64,000 nt of DNA from Brachypodium distachyon (Eukaryota > Streptophyta > Magnoliopsida > Poales > Poaceae), in contig NC_016131.3 of assembly GCF_000005505.3 (NCBI RefSeq), positions 62,977,355-63,041,354 of the forward strand. The letters are read 5' to 3'. A program made the position numbers and the translations under genes. Each line of letters starts with the position of its first letter. Positions within the stretch are counted from its first letter, which is position 1. The notes under the pieces are model-generated. The model was given only the letters and a program-made list of their open reading frames with translations. It had not been told where the DNA came from and ran no database searches. Positions 23,400 to 35,532 of the stretch are shown here, one piece after another.

Positions 23400-24888
23400 T
23401 CGTGAACTTAAAATTAGAGAAATAAGTTCATACTACAACCCTGAACTAACCACAGAGTTTAAAATACTTTTTTGAACTCCAATACCGGTTAGAACAGAAC
23501 TCCAACTATTCATACCATTAAATTACCCCCCGATTTTTGTCAAAAAAAGCTACCCCCTGATGTAGGCAAAAGATGGTTTTCGCATACATGAATGGTTTTG
23601 ACCGAGTTGACCACCACATTTTCTCATTAATCCTTAGCAGAGATGCTTTGAAATTTTAACAGTATGCCAAAGATAACATTTATAATTTTTGGTAATTTTT
23701 TCAAAATTTTCCAGGAATTTTACTCCCGAAATCAAAATATGAACCTCAAACAAAATGTCATTTTTCTACCGATCATTTGTCGAATGAAGTTGAATTTTTT
23801 ATGGTAGGCTAATAACATGATTTTTTTCCATTTTTTATATTTTTTTACTGAAGATACGTTAGCTGACTTGGTTAAAGCCTGCCGCTACCAGTCCTACAAA
23901 TTGCTCGTTTGATGTTACGTCCTACAAATTGTTCGTTTGATGTTACGTTCGGCTGAACCTGAAAACACCGGGTCCAAATATTTCACGTTAACTTCTCTTT
24001 TGGCTTCCTAAGAACAAACCGCTGGTGGAGCTGGGGCGCCAAACTAGCAGCAGGAAGCAGTGAGGCGCCGCCCGATCTGGGCGAGTAGCCGTCCAGCTGC
24101 TGGACAGGAGATGGGGAAGGCAGAGGTCGAGTGGCGTCGAGGCTGGCGCAGCGGCAACGAATGATGCGGCGGCATTGGTTGAGGCATTCAGTTGGCAGCA
24201 GTGTTGGGGATGGGAGAGACATCGGTGGGCATGGAGAGAGGCGGCCAACGACCTTGCTGGCGGCGGCGGCGGTCAATTTTGGGCATCGGGTGAGCCTCAT
24301 CCTGTACGTGGAACGGAACAGAGAGAGAATGAGAAAAAGGGAAAAGAGAAGGAGAAAAGGGGAACATCCGTTGCTGCATGTGGATCTTTCTTCATGTAGA
24401 GATCAAGGGGAGAGCAATTCAAATAGTAGTAGAGACGTAGATGCAGTTTGACATATGTGTTTTTCCTGCTATTCTCCTAATTCATGTGGATAATACGCTT
24501 GTGTAGAATAGTTTGTAGAGACACACCGCTAATTAAACTATGTTAATTAAACTATAATCATTATAATACTCCGCATTATATAGTTTATTCAAGTGATATA
24601 AAATAAAGTAAATCGATTTAAGATATATGAATTTAAATTATATTAATAAGTTTGAAATAGGAAAGCGGTTGAATAAAATACTAGAAGAATGAAATATAGT
24701 AAGTGAGATAGGGAGCTTGCCGGAGAAAACACAAATTTATGGGATAATGTTATAGGAATTTCAGGGCTTAAATTTAGGGAATCAGCTGGAGTTTCTCTTA
24801 GGCATACAAATCTCATGTGTTCGATTTTAAAATTACAAATACGATGACTAGATACGTATGGGACAAAATCCAATATCACTGAATTATA
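23400..24888. other. Helitron interior, no recognised gene
   Basis: The AT-rich left part has nothing coding. The GC-rich block 24000-24450 has overlapping frames rich in Ala, Arg and Ser but no domain; it could be captured gene sequence. Confidence 0.35.
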
Positions 24889-25049
24889 CCCCCTCCATCT
24901 TGATTTATAATGCCTGCATTGAACTTTGCGCCAAACTATGACGAAAAATTATACAAAAGAAAAGTGTGTATATATATAAACGTTATACTAGAGTTTTCAA
25001 TACTAATACAACGATATCTCTCTTTTGTACCGCAATAACGTCGTATTAT

Positions 25050-26038
25050 TGTCGTCGCTCGGTGCTCCGACACCGGGGGCGTGCAGCCACGTCCCCCTTT
25101 TAGGTTCGGTAGGGGCGTCTGGGGCGGTGACCCGGTTATCGCCGGGACGCATGATGAGGCCCTAGGGGGCCGGTGAGACCAAGTGCCGAGAGGGCGCGCT
25201 AGCACCAGAACAAATGCACACCCATTTTTTACCCAGGTTCGGGCCACCCGGAGGTGCAAAACCCTACGTCCTGCCTGTCTGAACTGATATTGATTGCGGA
25301 TCAAGCATTTACAGTTCTTGCCCGGCCAGTTCCCGGGCTTCCTCTCAATGTCTAAGTACTCCTTGCTATTCTCTGCTTGCTGTCTACCAGAACCAACTGA
25401 TCAACTCACTATCCTCCCAACTGTCTGACCCGTCAACCCTCTAACCCCCTTGTCCGTTGGCATGGGTCCTCCTTTTATACACAAGGGGATGCCACATGTG
25501 CCACGGTGCATGGGCTACAAGTGTCCAACGGGGAGGCAGGCAACTCTCCCCAGTGAGCTGGTGGCATGCATGGGTGCCACCTCCGCTGCTAGGGGCCTAA
25601 GACCCTAGGGTAGGATCGGACAACCACTGTTCCTTGGATCGGACTGATAACTACCCGTCGGTCGGCTCGTTTACTGAGCCGCGCGCCTTACTCCTTGCCT
25701 TGGTGGGACCGCGCGTTCCGCGCCCGCCACGCGCCCGTGCGGCGCTGCCCAGTGGGCCTCACGACCCGAGGCGGGGGCACGCGTCCAGGAACCCCCAGTC
25801 CCCGCAAGTCGGCTCAGGAAGCACCCGGGCCCAGCGCACCCGGGAACCTCCTCCCGGGAAGCAGCTTCCCGGGAGGTGCCTAACCGGGAATATTCCCCGA
25901 AGCCCCGCTAGCCCCTTTCGGGCTGATAGCTTGCCGGGAAGCTCGTCGGCGCTCCCCGGGATGAGACCTTCCCGGGAACCCGGGGGAGGGGCCCACGCGT
26001 CGCGCAGCGGTGGTACCCTGGGTGCCACTGGTGCGACA
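25050..26038 (-). repeat. 3' LTR of the gypsy element
   Basis: This is the 989-bp LTR at the downstream end relative to gag-pol. On the minus strand it has a TATAAAAGG box near 25480. Frames seen in it (25634-26092 and others) recur in the other LTR and are not genes. The adjoining minus-strand sequence just before it contains a GGGGG run that may be the polypurine tract, though weak. Confidence 0.9.
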
Positions 26039-26299
26039 GCAGCCCCCGGGCGTGGGCCGGCATCACCTGTTCCCGGAAGGGTCTCCCTCTAGTCGGTTGC
26101 CGGGCTACGCCCTTAACCGACGCATGGGCTCCCTATCAGTTGCGGGCCCGCGTCCCTTCGCTGCCCCGTGTACGGCGCCGCTAAAAGCGGAGCAGTGGGC
26201 GCGAGATTTCCGCCCTAACTCCTCCCCCAAATAGCATTACTCCATCCTCTTCCGCATCTCGCATCCCTGCGCTCCTGCCAGTATCCGCCCTTGCTCCCC

Positions 26300-29200
26300 A
26301 TGGCGCCCCCCACCACCAGGAAGGGGAAGGAGGTCCAATCTTCGAAGAAGCCCGCGACCAGCAAGACTGAGGCGGCACTCAAAGCGGCCGCCGCCAAGGA
26401 CCAGAAGAGGCGGGAGATGCGCGCCACAGTCGCCTTCTTCCGCCCCGGCTACAACGGCGAGGCGCTGGGGAAGCTTCGGCACGCCGTCGTCTCCAACTTC
26501 AACGAGCACGGGGAGACGCGGATCTTCCCGGCAGGCATCGAACACCAGGATAACGACTTCCGGGTGTTCGCGTGCTTCCTCCTCTGCGGCATGGTGCCGC
26601 CCTTCTCTCTGTTCCTCCACGCGTTGATGGAGTCCTATCAGTTGCGGGTGGCGCAGCTCCACCCCACCTCGCTCTTCCTCCTCGCCACCTTCCAGTTCCT
26701 TTGGGAGGCGTTCGTGGGGGTGATGCCGTCGGTGGGGCTCTTCCGCCATTACTTTTACCCGCGCATCGACAACGCGAAGGCGATGTCGTCGGGGGTGGTT
26801 TTCCGCGCCCGCGACCAGATGAAGTCGGAGTTCATTGTCCGGTCGGGGAAGAAGATCGAAAAAGAGTGGCGGGGTGACTGGTGCTGGGTCCGAGTGGAGG
26901 ACCCCCAGGAGTTCATCCATCCGCCGACGGAGTTGCCAGTGCCCCAGATCGGCTGGCAGGATAGGTACCACCGGGACGCCGACCTCCTCCCCATCGTGGA
27001 GAAGATCAAGGCGCTGCGGCTAACGGGGCTCACTGATGTCGACGTGGCACGCACTTTCATCCACCGGCGCATAGCCCCGCTGCAGCTGCGTTCCCGGCCC
27101 GCGTGGATGTACACGGGCTCCGGGGACAGGACACGCCTCCAGGCGGACGGCGTGGACTTGGAGTCCCTCAGGACGTGGGTGAGGGGGATCTCCGGCGAGA
27201 TCTTCCAGTCGACGGAGTTCCCGCCGGGGGTCTCCGTTCTCTATGCCGGCGTCAGGACGCTCAGCGACATCGTCGGCGCCTTCCCACCCTGCAATGAGTG
27301 GGGGCTGATGGATGACACCACCACCCGCGTCCCGCACGCTCCCCCGCAAGCACCCCGCGGGAAGCAGATGCTCAAGGAGAGCGAGGGCGGGTCCGAGCCC
27401 AACTGGCCCTCCCTCCGGTCGCTGGACGACGAGGCGGGCCAGGTGGCCGCCTCCCCGGAAGTCGTCGCCGTGGAGGATGACTACGAGGAAAGCAGTGACA
27501 GCGCGCCCCTGATCGTGGGAAGGTCGAGGGCGTTCGCGGTGGCCGTAGCCCCCTCGTCAACAGCGACGTCTGCCCCGGCAGCGGCCACCAACCTGGCGGC
27601 GGCTGCCGCTCCTGGGGTGCCTGTTGGTACTGTGACGGCATCCGCGGCAACAGGGGCCGCGAGTGCCTCGGCGGCGGCCCCTGCCTTGGCAGCGGCGGCC
27701 AGCTCCGCGGCGGGAACTGGTCCCGGGGTGCCCACCGGTACCTCGGCAACTCCAGCACCTGCGGGGGTCTCTAGTGCCCCAGCGACGGCCTTCGCTCCGG
27801 TAGCGGGGGCCTCCGCGAGCTTGGCGCCCGGCGTCGCGGCGGCTTCGCCATCGACTCCTGGAGCTCTCCGGGTCACGGCGACACCGCGGGCGCCCATGGC
27901 GCTGGCCGCCCGGGGGGTCTTCCGGGGCTTCGCGCTCCGGCGCAACCCTCCAAAATCCTCCTCGCCGGCGGGCGCCAGCAAGAGGGCGAGGAGCGATTCC
28001 CCGCCCGGCTCGCCAAGCAAGAGAACGCGCGCTGACGCTGGTGGCCCCACCGATCCCGCTGCCTCGAGGGCCAGCGTCGGCGCGGGCGCGTCCCTTGGCG
28101 ACCCAGCCCCAGCAGAGACAGAGCCGGCACCGGGTATGTCTTTGTTGATTCTCTGCAACTGCAATTCCTGTTAGCCAAATTCACGAGCATACCTTCTCTT
28201 TCTGCAGCAAGCGGCAGCTCGCCCGCGGCAAGACCCTTGGATGCTCCCGCTGGCACAGGCGAGGTAGGGGGGGCTGCACCGGCAAGCCCGACGGCCGCAC
28301 AAGGTAACCGCCCCGGTCGCCCTTGTTCGCCTTCGATAGCACCAACCATCTCCGACCCTCATGCTTTTCCACGGTTGCAGGCACAAGTGCGCCCGCGCCC
28401 GGAACAGGCGCGGCCGTGGTCGACCCCGACTCGGTTGTCAGGACCTCAGGGGCGGAGGGGGAGTCAGGAACGGCTCCCACGTCCGGCGCGCTGCGACGGA
28501 CACAGCGGCAGCTGTGGAGACCGCCGCCGCCGCGGCGGCACACGGCGACGTGCCCGAAGCCGCCGACGTGGCCGGCTCGGGCTCACCCGTCGTCCAACAA
28601 GGGACGACCCCCGCCGGAAGCAGGGAGCCCTCTCCAACCCCGGTGCCCCGGAGCCTAGGCGCGGGGGAAGTTGTCGGGGAAGGACGGCAAGAAACCCGGG
28701 AGCAAGTTGGCGACCCCGCGCCCAGCTCTACTTCGGCAGCTGGGGCTTCATCATCCTCGGGGGCTCTCCCCGGCACCGACCTCGGCACCCTCGCCGGGGT
28801 CGCTTGGAATCCTCTTACCTGGGATCCGAGCGTCTTCGAGCGGGGGCACCGGTTTCTGGACACCGTCCGGGACCAGCAGTTCGCCTTCGTCACCTCCTAT
28901 AACAAGGTGAGGGAGCGCCACACCGCCGCCAAGAATCAACTCGGCGAGGCGCGGGAGGCTGTTGAGAGAGAGCGGCGCGAACTCTCCTGGCTGCGCGAGG
29001 AGGTGCGCCTCGCCGAAGAGGAGGCGCAACTGGCCCGGCAAGCCCTGGAGGCTGCTCGGGAGCCGGTAGTCCCGGAGACCGAGCTCCGTCGGCAACTGGA
29101 GGTCCAGCGCACGGAGCTCCAAGGAAGGCTCGACGTAATGGCGGCAACTCTAGAAGCGTCCCGGAAGGAGCATGCCGAGGTGCTCGTGACGGCCCACGCG

Positions 29201-29932
29201 CGGCTGGACGAGAAGAGCGAGCTGATCGCCAACTACCGCGGCAAAATCGAAGGCCTCCGCGTCCTGCTGGAGGTGCAGGTCAAGGCCGCTGAGGACGCGG
29301 CGAGAGCGGCGACTCAGCACGAGGCCGAGCTCAACTCGGTCAAAGGCAAAGCGGCCGGGCTTGAGGACAAGTTGGTCGCCGTCCGGGAAGAGCTCGCCAA
29401 GGCCGGCGAGGCCAACGCGACCCAGGCCTTAGAGCTTGCGAAGCTGGAGGGCCGCGTTAGCAAGGCCAAGAAGGCCGCGCAAGACGCCCGACTCCATCAT
29501 GGCACGCTGATCGGGCAGCGGCAGCTTGAGACGGAGAAGCTGGTGAAGATCGCCGAGTCGCTGCGCGACCTGCTGCCCAAGTTCGAGCTGCAGGCGGCGC
29601 AGGTGGACGGCACGAACGTCACGACGCTGATCCCCTTCTTCTCCGACTTGTTAGGGAAGCTCGGGGCGCTCGATGTCTGGATCGCCAAGTACGGCGCCAA
29701 CGAAGTCGCCAACTGCGCCCGGGAGGTTGCCGGGACAATCCTCCTGCGGATTCATCTCCGGGACCCGGAGTTCCCCTTCGAGTCTCTGCTGGTTGCTTGG
29801 TCCGACAGCGAGGACGAGCCCACGCACACCCAAGCAGTGCGCGAGTTCGTCGACGAGGTCGTCGAGCGGATGCAGATGAAGCCGAAGCCTGAATCCTCCG
29901 TCGACCCCCCGGCCGAAGATGGCGACAGCTAG
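26300..29932 (+). CDS. Antisense gene of the gypsy element (PF04195-type 'putative gypsy transposase')
   Basis: This gene runs opposite to gag-pol. Exon 1 (26300-28133) encodes a conserved domain at about residues 40-330, with CFLLCGMVPPFSLFLHALME and QLHPTSLFLLATFQFLWEAF, of the family annotated in grasses as 'transposase (putative), gypsy type'; no catalytic motif is visible. An Ala/Pro-rich tail follows. Intron 1 is 28134-28207, exon 2 28208-28303, intron 2 28304-28380; both are GT-AG and keep one frame. Exon 3 starts in that frame, then a frameshift near 28490 is needed to reach the long C-terminal frame ending at 29932, which is rich in heptad Leu/Ala/Glu (28900-29560), a likely coiled coil, followed by WIAKYGANEVANCAREVAG. 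I start at the ATG at 26300. Function is unknown; the family is carried by Tat elements. Confidence 0.72.
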
Positions 29933-30974
29933 TTGCCGCAGCCCCCAGCTGTACCTTCTTCTTGTTCGCTTTTCCTGCAGGTATGGCGCTTAGCGCCGTT
30001 TGGACAATGACCGTTTGATTAGTCCATGTAACCACTCGACACCTAGTCAATCAAGCTTGTTAGTTTGCTCAATTTTTGTCCTTTATTCCCGAGGCCGCCC
30101 CGCGGGGTGGTTCCCTTAGCCTTTGCGTGTTTGGCCTTGTGTTGCGGGGGGACTCGCGCACGCCTCACCCTTGACCAGACCAGGGACCCGGGACGGACCC
30201 GCGGTGCCCACCTGGGGCCAAGTGGTAGCAGAGCCACTCCGCTTGCGGGGTAACTACTCCAAGCCTGTGTCTTCCCGGGGCAGATCCGGGAGCCACACGG
30301 GGAGCGCACTCCCCCCGCAAGCGTCCCTTTTAACACTCCGGCTACGCGCGGGCTCCTGGGCCGCACCCAGCGGGACAGTGCTCAGTTTCGTTGAGCTCTT
30401 AGCGGATTCAGCATTCATGTTCAGATACTTAGCTTTTCTGTTCGGTCCAATGTTTCGCGATGCTCTGCGGTAGGGTGCAGACGGGGCGCTACCTCGGTAG
30501 GAAACCATCTGGGGTACCTGTTCAAGGGAAACGATCTCGGAGGGATACGGCAGGAACGTGGGGGCAGGATCGCCGCCGGCGGCAACCGCCGCCGACGATG
30601 CTACCACCACGCTCACGCGGCAAGCCTCGCCCTCAGCGGCGGACCCTGGCCTTCAGGGACGAACCCTGGCTTAGGAAGACTCGGCGCCGGCTTCGCTACA
30701 CCCCGAACGGCGGGCACGGGTGACGAGGAAGTTATAGCCTTCCAGCGACAGCCCCCGCAACTTGGGAGACCTGGGTTTTCTCTTTGGAACTCGTACCAAG
30801 GGATGCGATGACCCTTGTTACCCGGGAGCTAAACTGCTCGAGGGCCGTGGCAAGGACGTGGTGATGGGCTGGAACGAGCGACGAGCGCCGGCACTGGCGC
30901 CATCACAGCGTCCTCGCAACGACCAGCGCCCGAAAAAGGCTCTCTCAAAGGGAATGCGGCCGGGTCCCTATGAT

Positions 30975-31345
30975 AGTGCACCCGTCGGCACAAGGCACGG
31001 ATGGCATGCACTACCATAGAGTCCCCGCGGCAGCCCCTGCTCCTTGCGGAGGTGCCCTATGGAGGGGGGCGACAAGGGCACTGTGGCAAAACACCCCGTC
31101 GGCGCCGGACGTTGATGGGATGCACCACCACAGTGCCTCTGCGGCGACCCTTGCCCCGGAACCGCCCTTTTGAGGAAGCGCTGCAGGGGCACAACGGCAG
31201 TGGACCCGTCGGCGGGGGACGCCGATGGCATGCACTACCATTGTGCCTCTGTGGCGCCCCTCGGGGTGGGCTCGATGGGGTGATGCAGCAGGGGCGCGAC
31301 GACAATGCACCCGCCGGCACTAGGCGCCGGCGGGAAGCACCACCT
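30975..31345. repeat. 105-114 bp imperfect tandem repeats in the gypsy element
   Basis: CCCGTCGGC (or CCCGCCGGC) starts at 30981, 31095, 31205 and 31310, giving periods of 114, 110 and 105 bp. Each is followed by a variant of GATGGCATGCACTACCA and then a GCCTCTG(C/T)GGCG(A/C)CCC block, although the fourth copy is partial. Tandem arrays in this part of the element are known from other Tat-lineage elements. Confidence 0.75.
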
Positions 31346-31422
31346 CCGAGCCTCCGTTGCACCACCTGCCTTCACGGCCCCGAACCCAGCTTCGCTCTGA
31401 GCCATTCCATGGTTGGGGCGCG

Positions 31423-31431
31423 CCTTTTATA
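31423..31431 (-). promoter_or_regulatory. TATA-like motif beside the tandem repeats
   Basis: TATAAAAGG on the minus strand, about 80 bp upstream (in that strand's sense) of the repeat array. A start ATG follows within 30 bases, but no long frame does. It could be an internal promoter or chance. Confidence 0.3.
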
Positions 31432-31850
31432 GACGCGGGAGGGAGGCTTGCCACCGCGCGCGACGGATCCACGCGGCGTCGTGGCTCCTTTCCCTCGAAC
31501 GCGGCGCAGTTTTTGATGCCATGCTTACTGGGTAACCGCAGCACACGTGGCGGCAAGCTGTCAACTCAGAAGCCTCGGAGTGCGGGGAACCCCTTGTGTT
31601 GTGGACCTCCCTCACCACAGTGTACAAGACTCCTTCCTTTCCTGCAGGTTAGACTCTTACCAGGTCCGAGGTGCTGCAAAAATCTTCGAAACTTACGGAA
31701 ACAAGTAACACAGGTAAAACAGATAAATCTCTCCTGCTTCCCAGCCCCCGGCACAAAGGGGTCAATGTCAAACTTGGATGTGAGCATTTCCTTTACCAGG
31801 CGAAGCGACTCCGCGGTGCAGGCTGCGGGAGGCCGTGCAGCCGCATGCCT

Positions 31851-31928
31851 AGTGATGCACGTCGCGGGAAGCCCGCCAACGGCATGTCCAGTGATGCACG
31901 TCGCGGGAAGCCCGCCAACGGCATGTCC
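31851..31928. repeat. Perfect 39-bp tandem duplication
   Basis: Two identical units of 39 bp, starting AGTGATGCACGTCGCGGGAA and ending GGCATGTCC, stand head to tail. Perfect identity suggests a recent slippage or gene conversion event. Confidence 0.9.
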
Positions 31929-32195
31929 AGTGCCGGAACGATCCGGCAACGGGTTTTCGTTTCGGGGCCACGGTAGCCCCTTGCTCACAACCGAGTATGA
32001 AAAGACACCTTTGTGCACTTAAAGCAGGAGGCAAGAGGGGGAAAAAATGCGAATGAACAAGGCAATAAAAGCTTAGGAGTGAAACACTTATCTTTATTCA
32101 CGATTAACTAGCGGTTTACACACGGAGGCTGCCCGGTTACACTAGTTCGAGAGGTATGCATCGGAGGCATCACCTGAGGGTCGGGCTCCGCCGCT

Positions 32196-33464
32196 TCACG
32201 GGTAGAACTTGCGCAATTGTTCAATATTCCAGCTATTGGGCACCGGCAAGCGGTCTTCGGTTTCCAGGCGGACAGCCCCCGGCCTGGTCCCCTGCACTAC
32301 CCGGAAGGGGCCCTCCCATTTTGGAATCAACTTGTTCCCGGCCTTCGTTCCTTGTATCCGGCGCAGGACAAGGTCTCCGTTCTCGAGCCCCCGGGGACGG
32401 ACTCATCTGTCATGATAACGACGGAATCCCTGCTGGTAGCGTGCGGCTCGCACAGCAGCCTGGCATCGAAGCTCTTCGATGAAGTTTAGATCGTCGATCC
32501 TTTGCTCGTGTTGGTTGGTGTCGCCGTACGCGCGTACTCGGGGAGATCCGTACTTGAGCTCGAGGGGCAACACCGCTTCTGCCCCGTAGACAAGGGCGAA
32601 AGCAGTTTCGCCCGTTGCCCGACTAGGTGTGGTCCGGATGGAGCACAGCACGGGCTGGAGTTCTTCGATCCAGTGCTTCCCGTGGCCTTTGAGCTTGTCA
32701 AAGGTTCTCGTCTTGAGCCCCCGTAGAACCTCTGCGTTGGCTCGCTCCGCCTGCCCGTTGCTCCTTGGGTGAGCGACGGACGCGAAGCGCAGCTTAGTGC
32801 CCATGTCTTTGCAGTAAGCGTGAAACGCCGTGCTCGTGAATTGCGTGCCGTTGTCGGTGATGATGCTGTTAGGAACACCAAACCGGCACACAATGCCCTT
32901 AAAGAACTTGATGGCCGCCTGGGCGGTCACCTTGCGCACTGGTTCCGCCTCCACCCATTTGGAGAACTTGTCGACGGCCACAAACAAGTATTCGTAACCG
33001 CCAACCGCCCTTGGTAGCTTGTCGACGATGTCTAGTACCCAGACCGCGAACGGCCATGAGGACGGGATGTCATGCAGGGCCTAGGCTGGTTGGTTGCTCT
33101 TCTTTGAGTGGAACTGGCACGCTTCGCACGTCCTCACCAGCCGCTCTGCGTCGGCCAGGGCCATGGGCCACTAGAAGCCATGCCGGAAAGCCTTGCTGGC
33201 TAGAGCCCGGTAGGCCACATGGTGTGAACATGTGCCTCGATGTATGTCCTCCAACAGTGCACACCCTTCTTCCTGCGGCACGCAGATGAGTTTGACACCA
33301 TTCGCACGCCTGCGGTAGACGCTGCCGTCTATCATAGTGTACATCTTGGCTTGCCGCGCTACGCGCTCCGCGGCGACGTCATCCTCCGGGAGAGCCTCCC
33401 CTTTCAAATAGCGGGCGATCTCTTCCGCCCAGGGAGGAATTTCCATGCCGACGCATGTCGCCAT
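32196..33464 (-). pseudogene. Gypsy integrase, interrupted
   Basis: One frame carries the zinc-binding HHCC end (HRGTCSHHVAYRALASKAF, then CEACQFHSKK), the core with LDIV, ITDNGTQFTS and an E in QAERANAEVLRG (the D,D,E residues), and a C-terminal part with a KWEGPF motif, ending TGA at 32196-32198. Three in-frame stops break it: TAG at 33171-33173, TAG at 33081-33083 and TGA at 32403-32405. An intact enzyme would insert the cDNA copy; this one would not be made in full. Confidence 0.88.
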
Positions 33465-35521
33465 ATCAGCGGCATGGACCCCTGCTGCTGCAGGGGTTCC
33501 TTCGGTTGCCGGAGGGGCGTCCCCGGCAGCCGGCTGGGGGTGACTGAAGGAGCCAGTTGTTTCTGACAGAACACCCCCGCCGAAGGCTTTCGGCGCTCTG
33601 CTGCCTTCTTGGCCAGCTCGTCAGCAGCGAAGTTGTCCTTCCGCTTGACGTGTTCGAAGCGCAAACCCTTGAACTTCCGTTCCAGCTTGCGGACCTCTTC
33701 CACGTACGGCGCCATTTGAGGGCAATCGTAGTCCTTGTTCACCTGGTTGATCACAAGCTGGGAATCACCGCGAACAACCAGACGCTTAATGTCGAGGGCG
33801 ACCGCTGCCCGCAGCCCGGCAAGCAGGCCTTCGTACTCCGCCGTGTTGTTGGTGGAGTTAGCGAAGTCGAGTTGGACGGCGAACCAGAGCTGGTCCCCTG
33901 TGGGTGATTCGAGGACGACCCCGGCCCCCGCTCCCTGGAGACTGAACGCACAGTCGAAGTAGAGGACCCAGTGGCCCTCGTCCAGCTTGCCGGGAAGGTC
34001 GGTCTCCGACTCACTTTCTTCTACGCCCGTGGACGTCCACTCCGCGACGAAGTCCGCCAGGGCCGTGCTCTTGATGCTTCTGGAGGTGGCGAAGTGGAGG
34101 TCAAACTCCGACAGCTCCATCCTCCATTCGGCCACCCTCCCGGTGGCTTCACGGTTGGTGAGGGTCCTCTCGAGGCAGAACCCGGACACCACCGTGACGC
34201 GGTGCGCCTGGAAGTAGTGGCGCAACTTGCGGGACGCAAGGAGAATCCCCAGAAGGAGCTTCTGCACTTGCGGGTATCTTGTCCGCGCGTCGCGCAACAC
34301 TGTACTGACGAAGTACACCGGTCGCTGCACCAACCGCTTCCGTGGCGCCGAGGCTGCCGGCTCTGGGGTGGTCCCCGGGTTTGAGGTGGTTGCCGAAGGC
34401 TGCTCAGCCCCCTGCCCCGCAGCCCCAATCCCCGGGACGTCTTCCTCCCTCTCAGCAACCAGCACCGAAATGACCACCTGGTCAGTCGCCGCTAAGTAGA
34501 GTAGCAACGGCTCGCCCAACTTGGGGGCGACGAGGATGGGCGGTAACCTCAGGTATCGCTTGAGTTCCTGGAGCGCCGCCTCGGCCTTGGCAGTCCAGTC
34601 GACTGGACCCTTCTTCTTCATTACCCGGAAGAAAGGGAGGGCACGCTCGCCCAGCCTGGAGATGAAGCGTCCTAGTGCGGCAACGCAGCCGTTGAGGCGC
34701 TGGACATCTTTCACCTTGCGGGGGGCCTCCATCTTCTCGATGGCTTCTACTTTGGTCGGGTTGGCCTGTATCCCCCGGTGTGAAACCAAGAAACCCAGAA
34801 GCTGCCCGAAGTTGACACCGAAGGTGCACTTATCAGGGTTCAGCTTGAGCTTGATCTTGCGGAGGTTGTCAAATGTCTCCCGCAGGTCATCAATCAGCGA
34901 GCCCCTACGCTTCGATTTGATGACGATGTCATCCATGTAGGCCTCCACGCTGCGGCCTAACTGGGGCCCCAAACATTCTCGCAGGGCACGCTGGAATGTG
35001 GAGCCCGCGTTCTTCAACCCGAAAGGCATGCATGTATAGCAGTAGCAGCCAACCGGGGTGATAAACACTGTCTTTTCCTCATCCTCGACCGCCATCTTGA
35101 TTTGATAGTAGTCGGAGAAAGCATCCAAAAAACTCAACAGGTCACAACCAGCGGTAGAATCAACTATCTGGTCGATGCGGGGTACAGGGAAGGGATCCTT
35201 GGGGCATGCACGATTAAGATCGATAAAATCTACGCACATGCGAAGCTTATTCCCTGCTTTGGGCACTACTACAGGGTTAGCCAGCCAAGTGGGGTACAAA
35301 ACTTCCCTGATCGCCCCGGCAGCCCTGAGCTTGCCCACCTCTTGCTTGATGAAATCTTTCCGCTCTTGTGCCTGCCGCCGGATCTTCTGCTTGACGGGGT
35401 GCGCGTCCGGGCGCACCGCGAGCCGGTGCTCAATCACCTCCCTGGGGACTCCGGGAAGGTCCGACGGTTCCCAGGCGAACACGTCGGCGTTTTCCCGGAG
35501 GAAGGTGACGAGGGCGCTTTC
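33404..35521 (-). pseudogene. Gypsy reverse transcriptase, RNase H and archaeal-type RNase H
   Basis: One open frame of 692 codons (35482-33404, no ATG needed within a polyprotein). Reverse transcriptase lies at about residues 40-250 with [11 protein letters not shown] and the catalytic YMDD at 182-185. The gypsy RNase H follows (about 325-480, LYLAATDQ with D334). A second RNase H of archaeal type comes at about 503-630 with the acid quartet D510, E549 (NTAEYEG), D573 (RGDSQLV) and D621 (NFAADELA). A TAG at 35522-35524 lies just upstream, and frame changes separate it from protease (near 35565) and integrase (near 33500). Possession of the second RNase H places the element in the Tat lineage. 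Confidence 0.92.
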
Positions 35522-35532
35522 CTATTCGGCGG

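Larger units (their letters stand above)
29933..32195. other. Non-coding region between integrase and the antisense gene
   Basis: The end-to-end arrangement leaves 2.26 kb with no gene on either strand. It contains the antisense gene's likely 3' UTR (29933-30070), tandem repeats (30975-31345), a minus-strand TATA-like motif (31423-31431) and a 39-bp duplication (31851-31928). Confidence 0.6.

Noticed and set aside
25634..26092. 152-codon frame in the LTR
   Set aside because: Close counterparts appear in the other LTR (39014-39418) and it has no domain; GC-rich LTR sequence.
30975..31345. Regular repeats resembling a CRISPR array
   Set aside because: Units are 105-114 bp, imperfect and contiguous without spacers, in a plant transposon.
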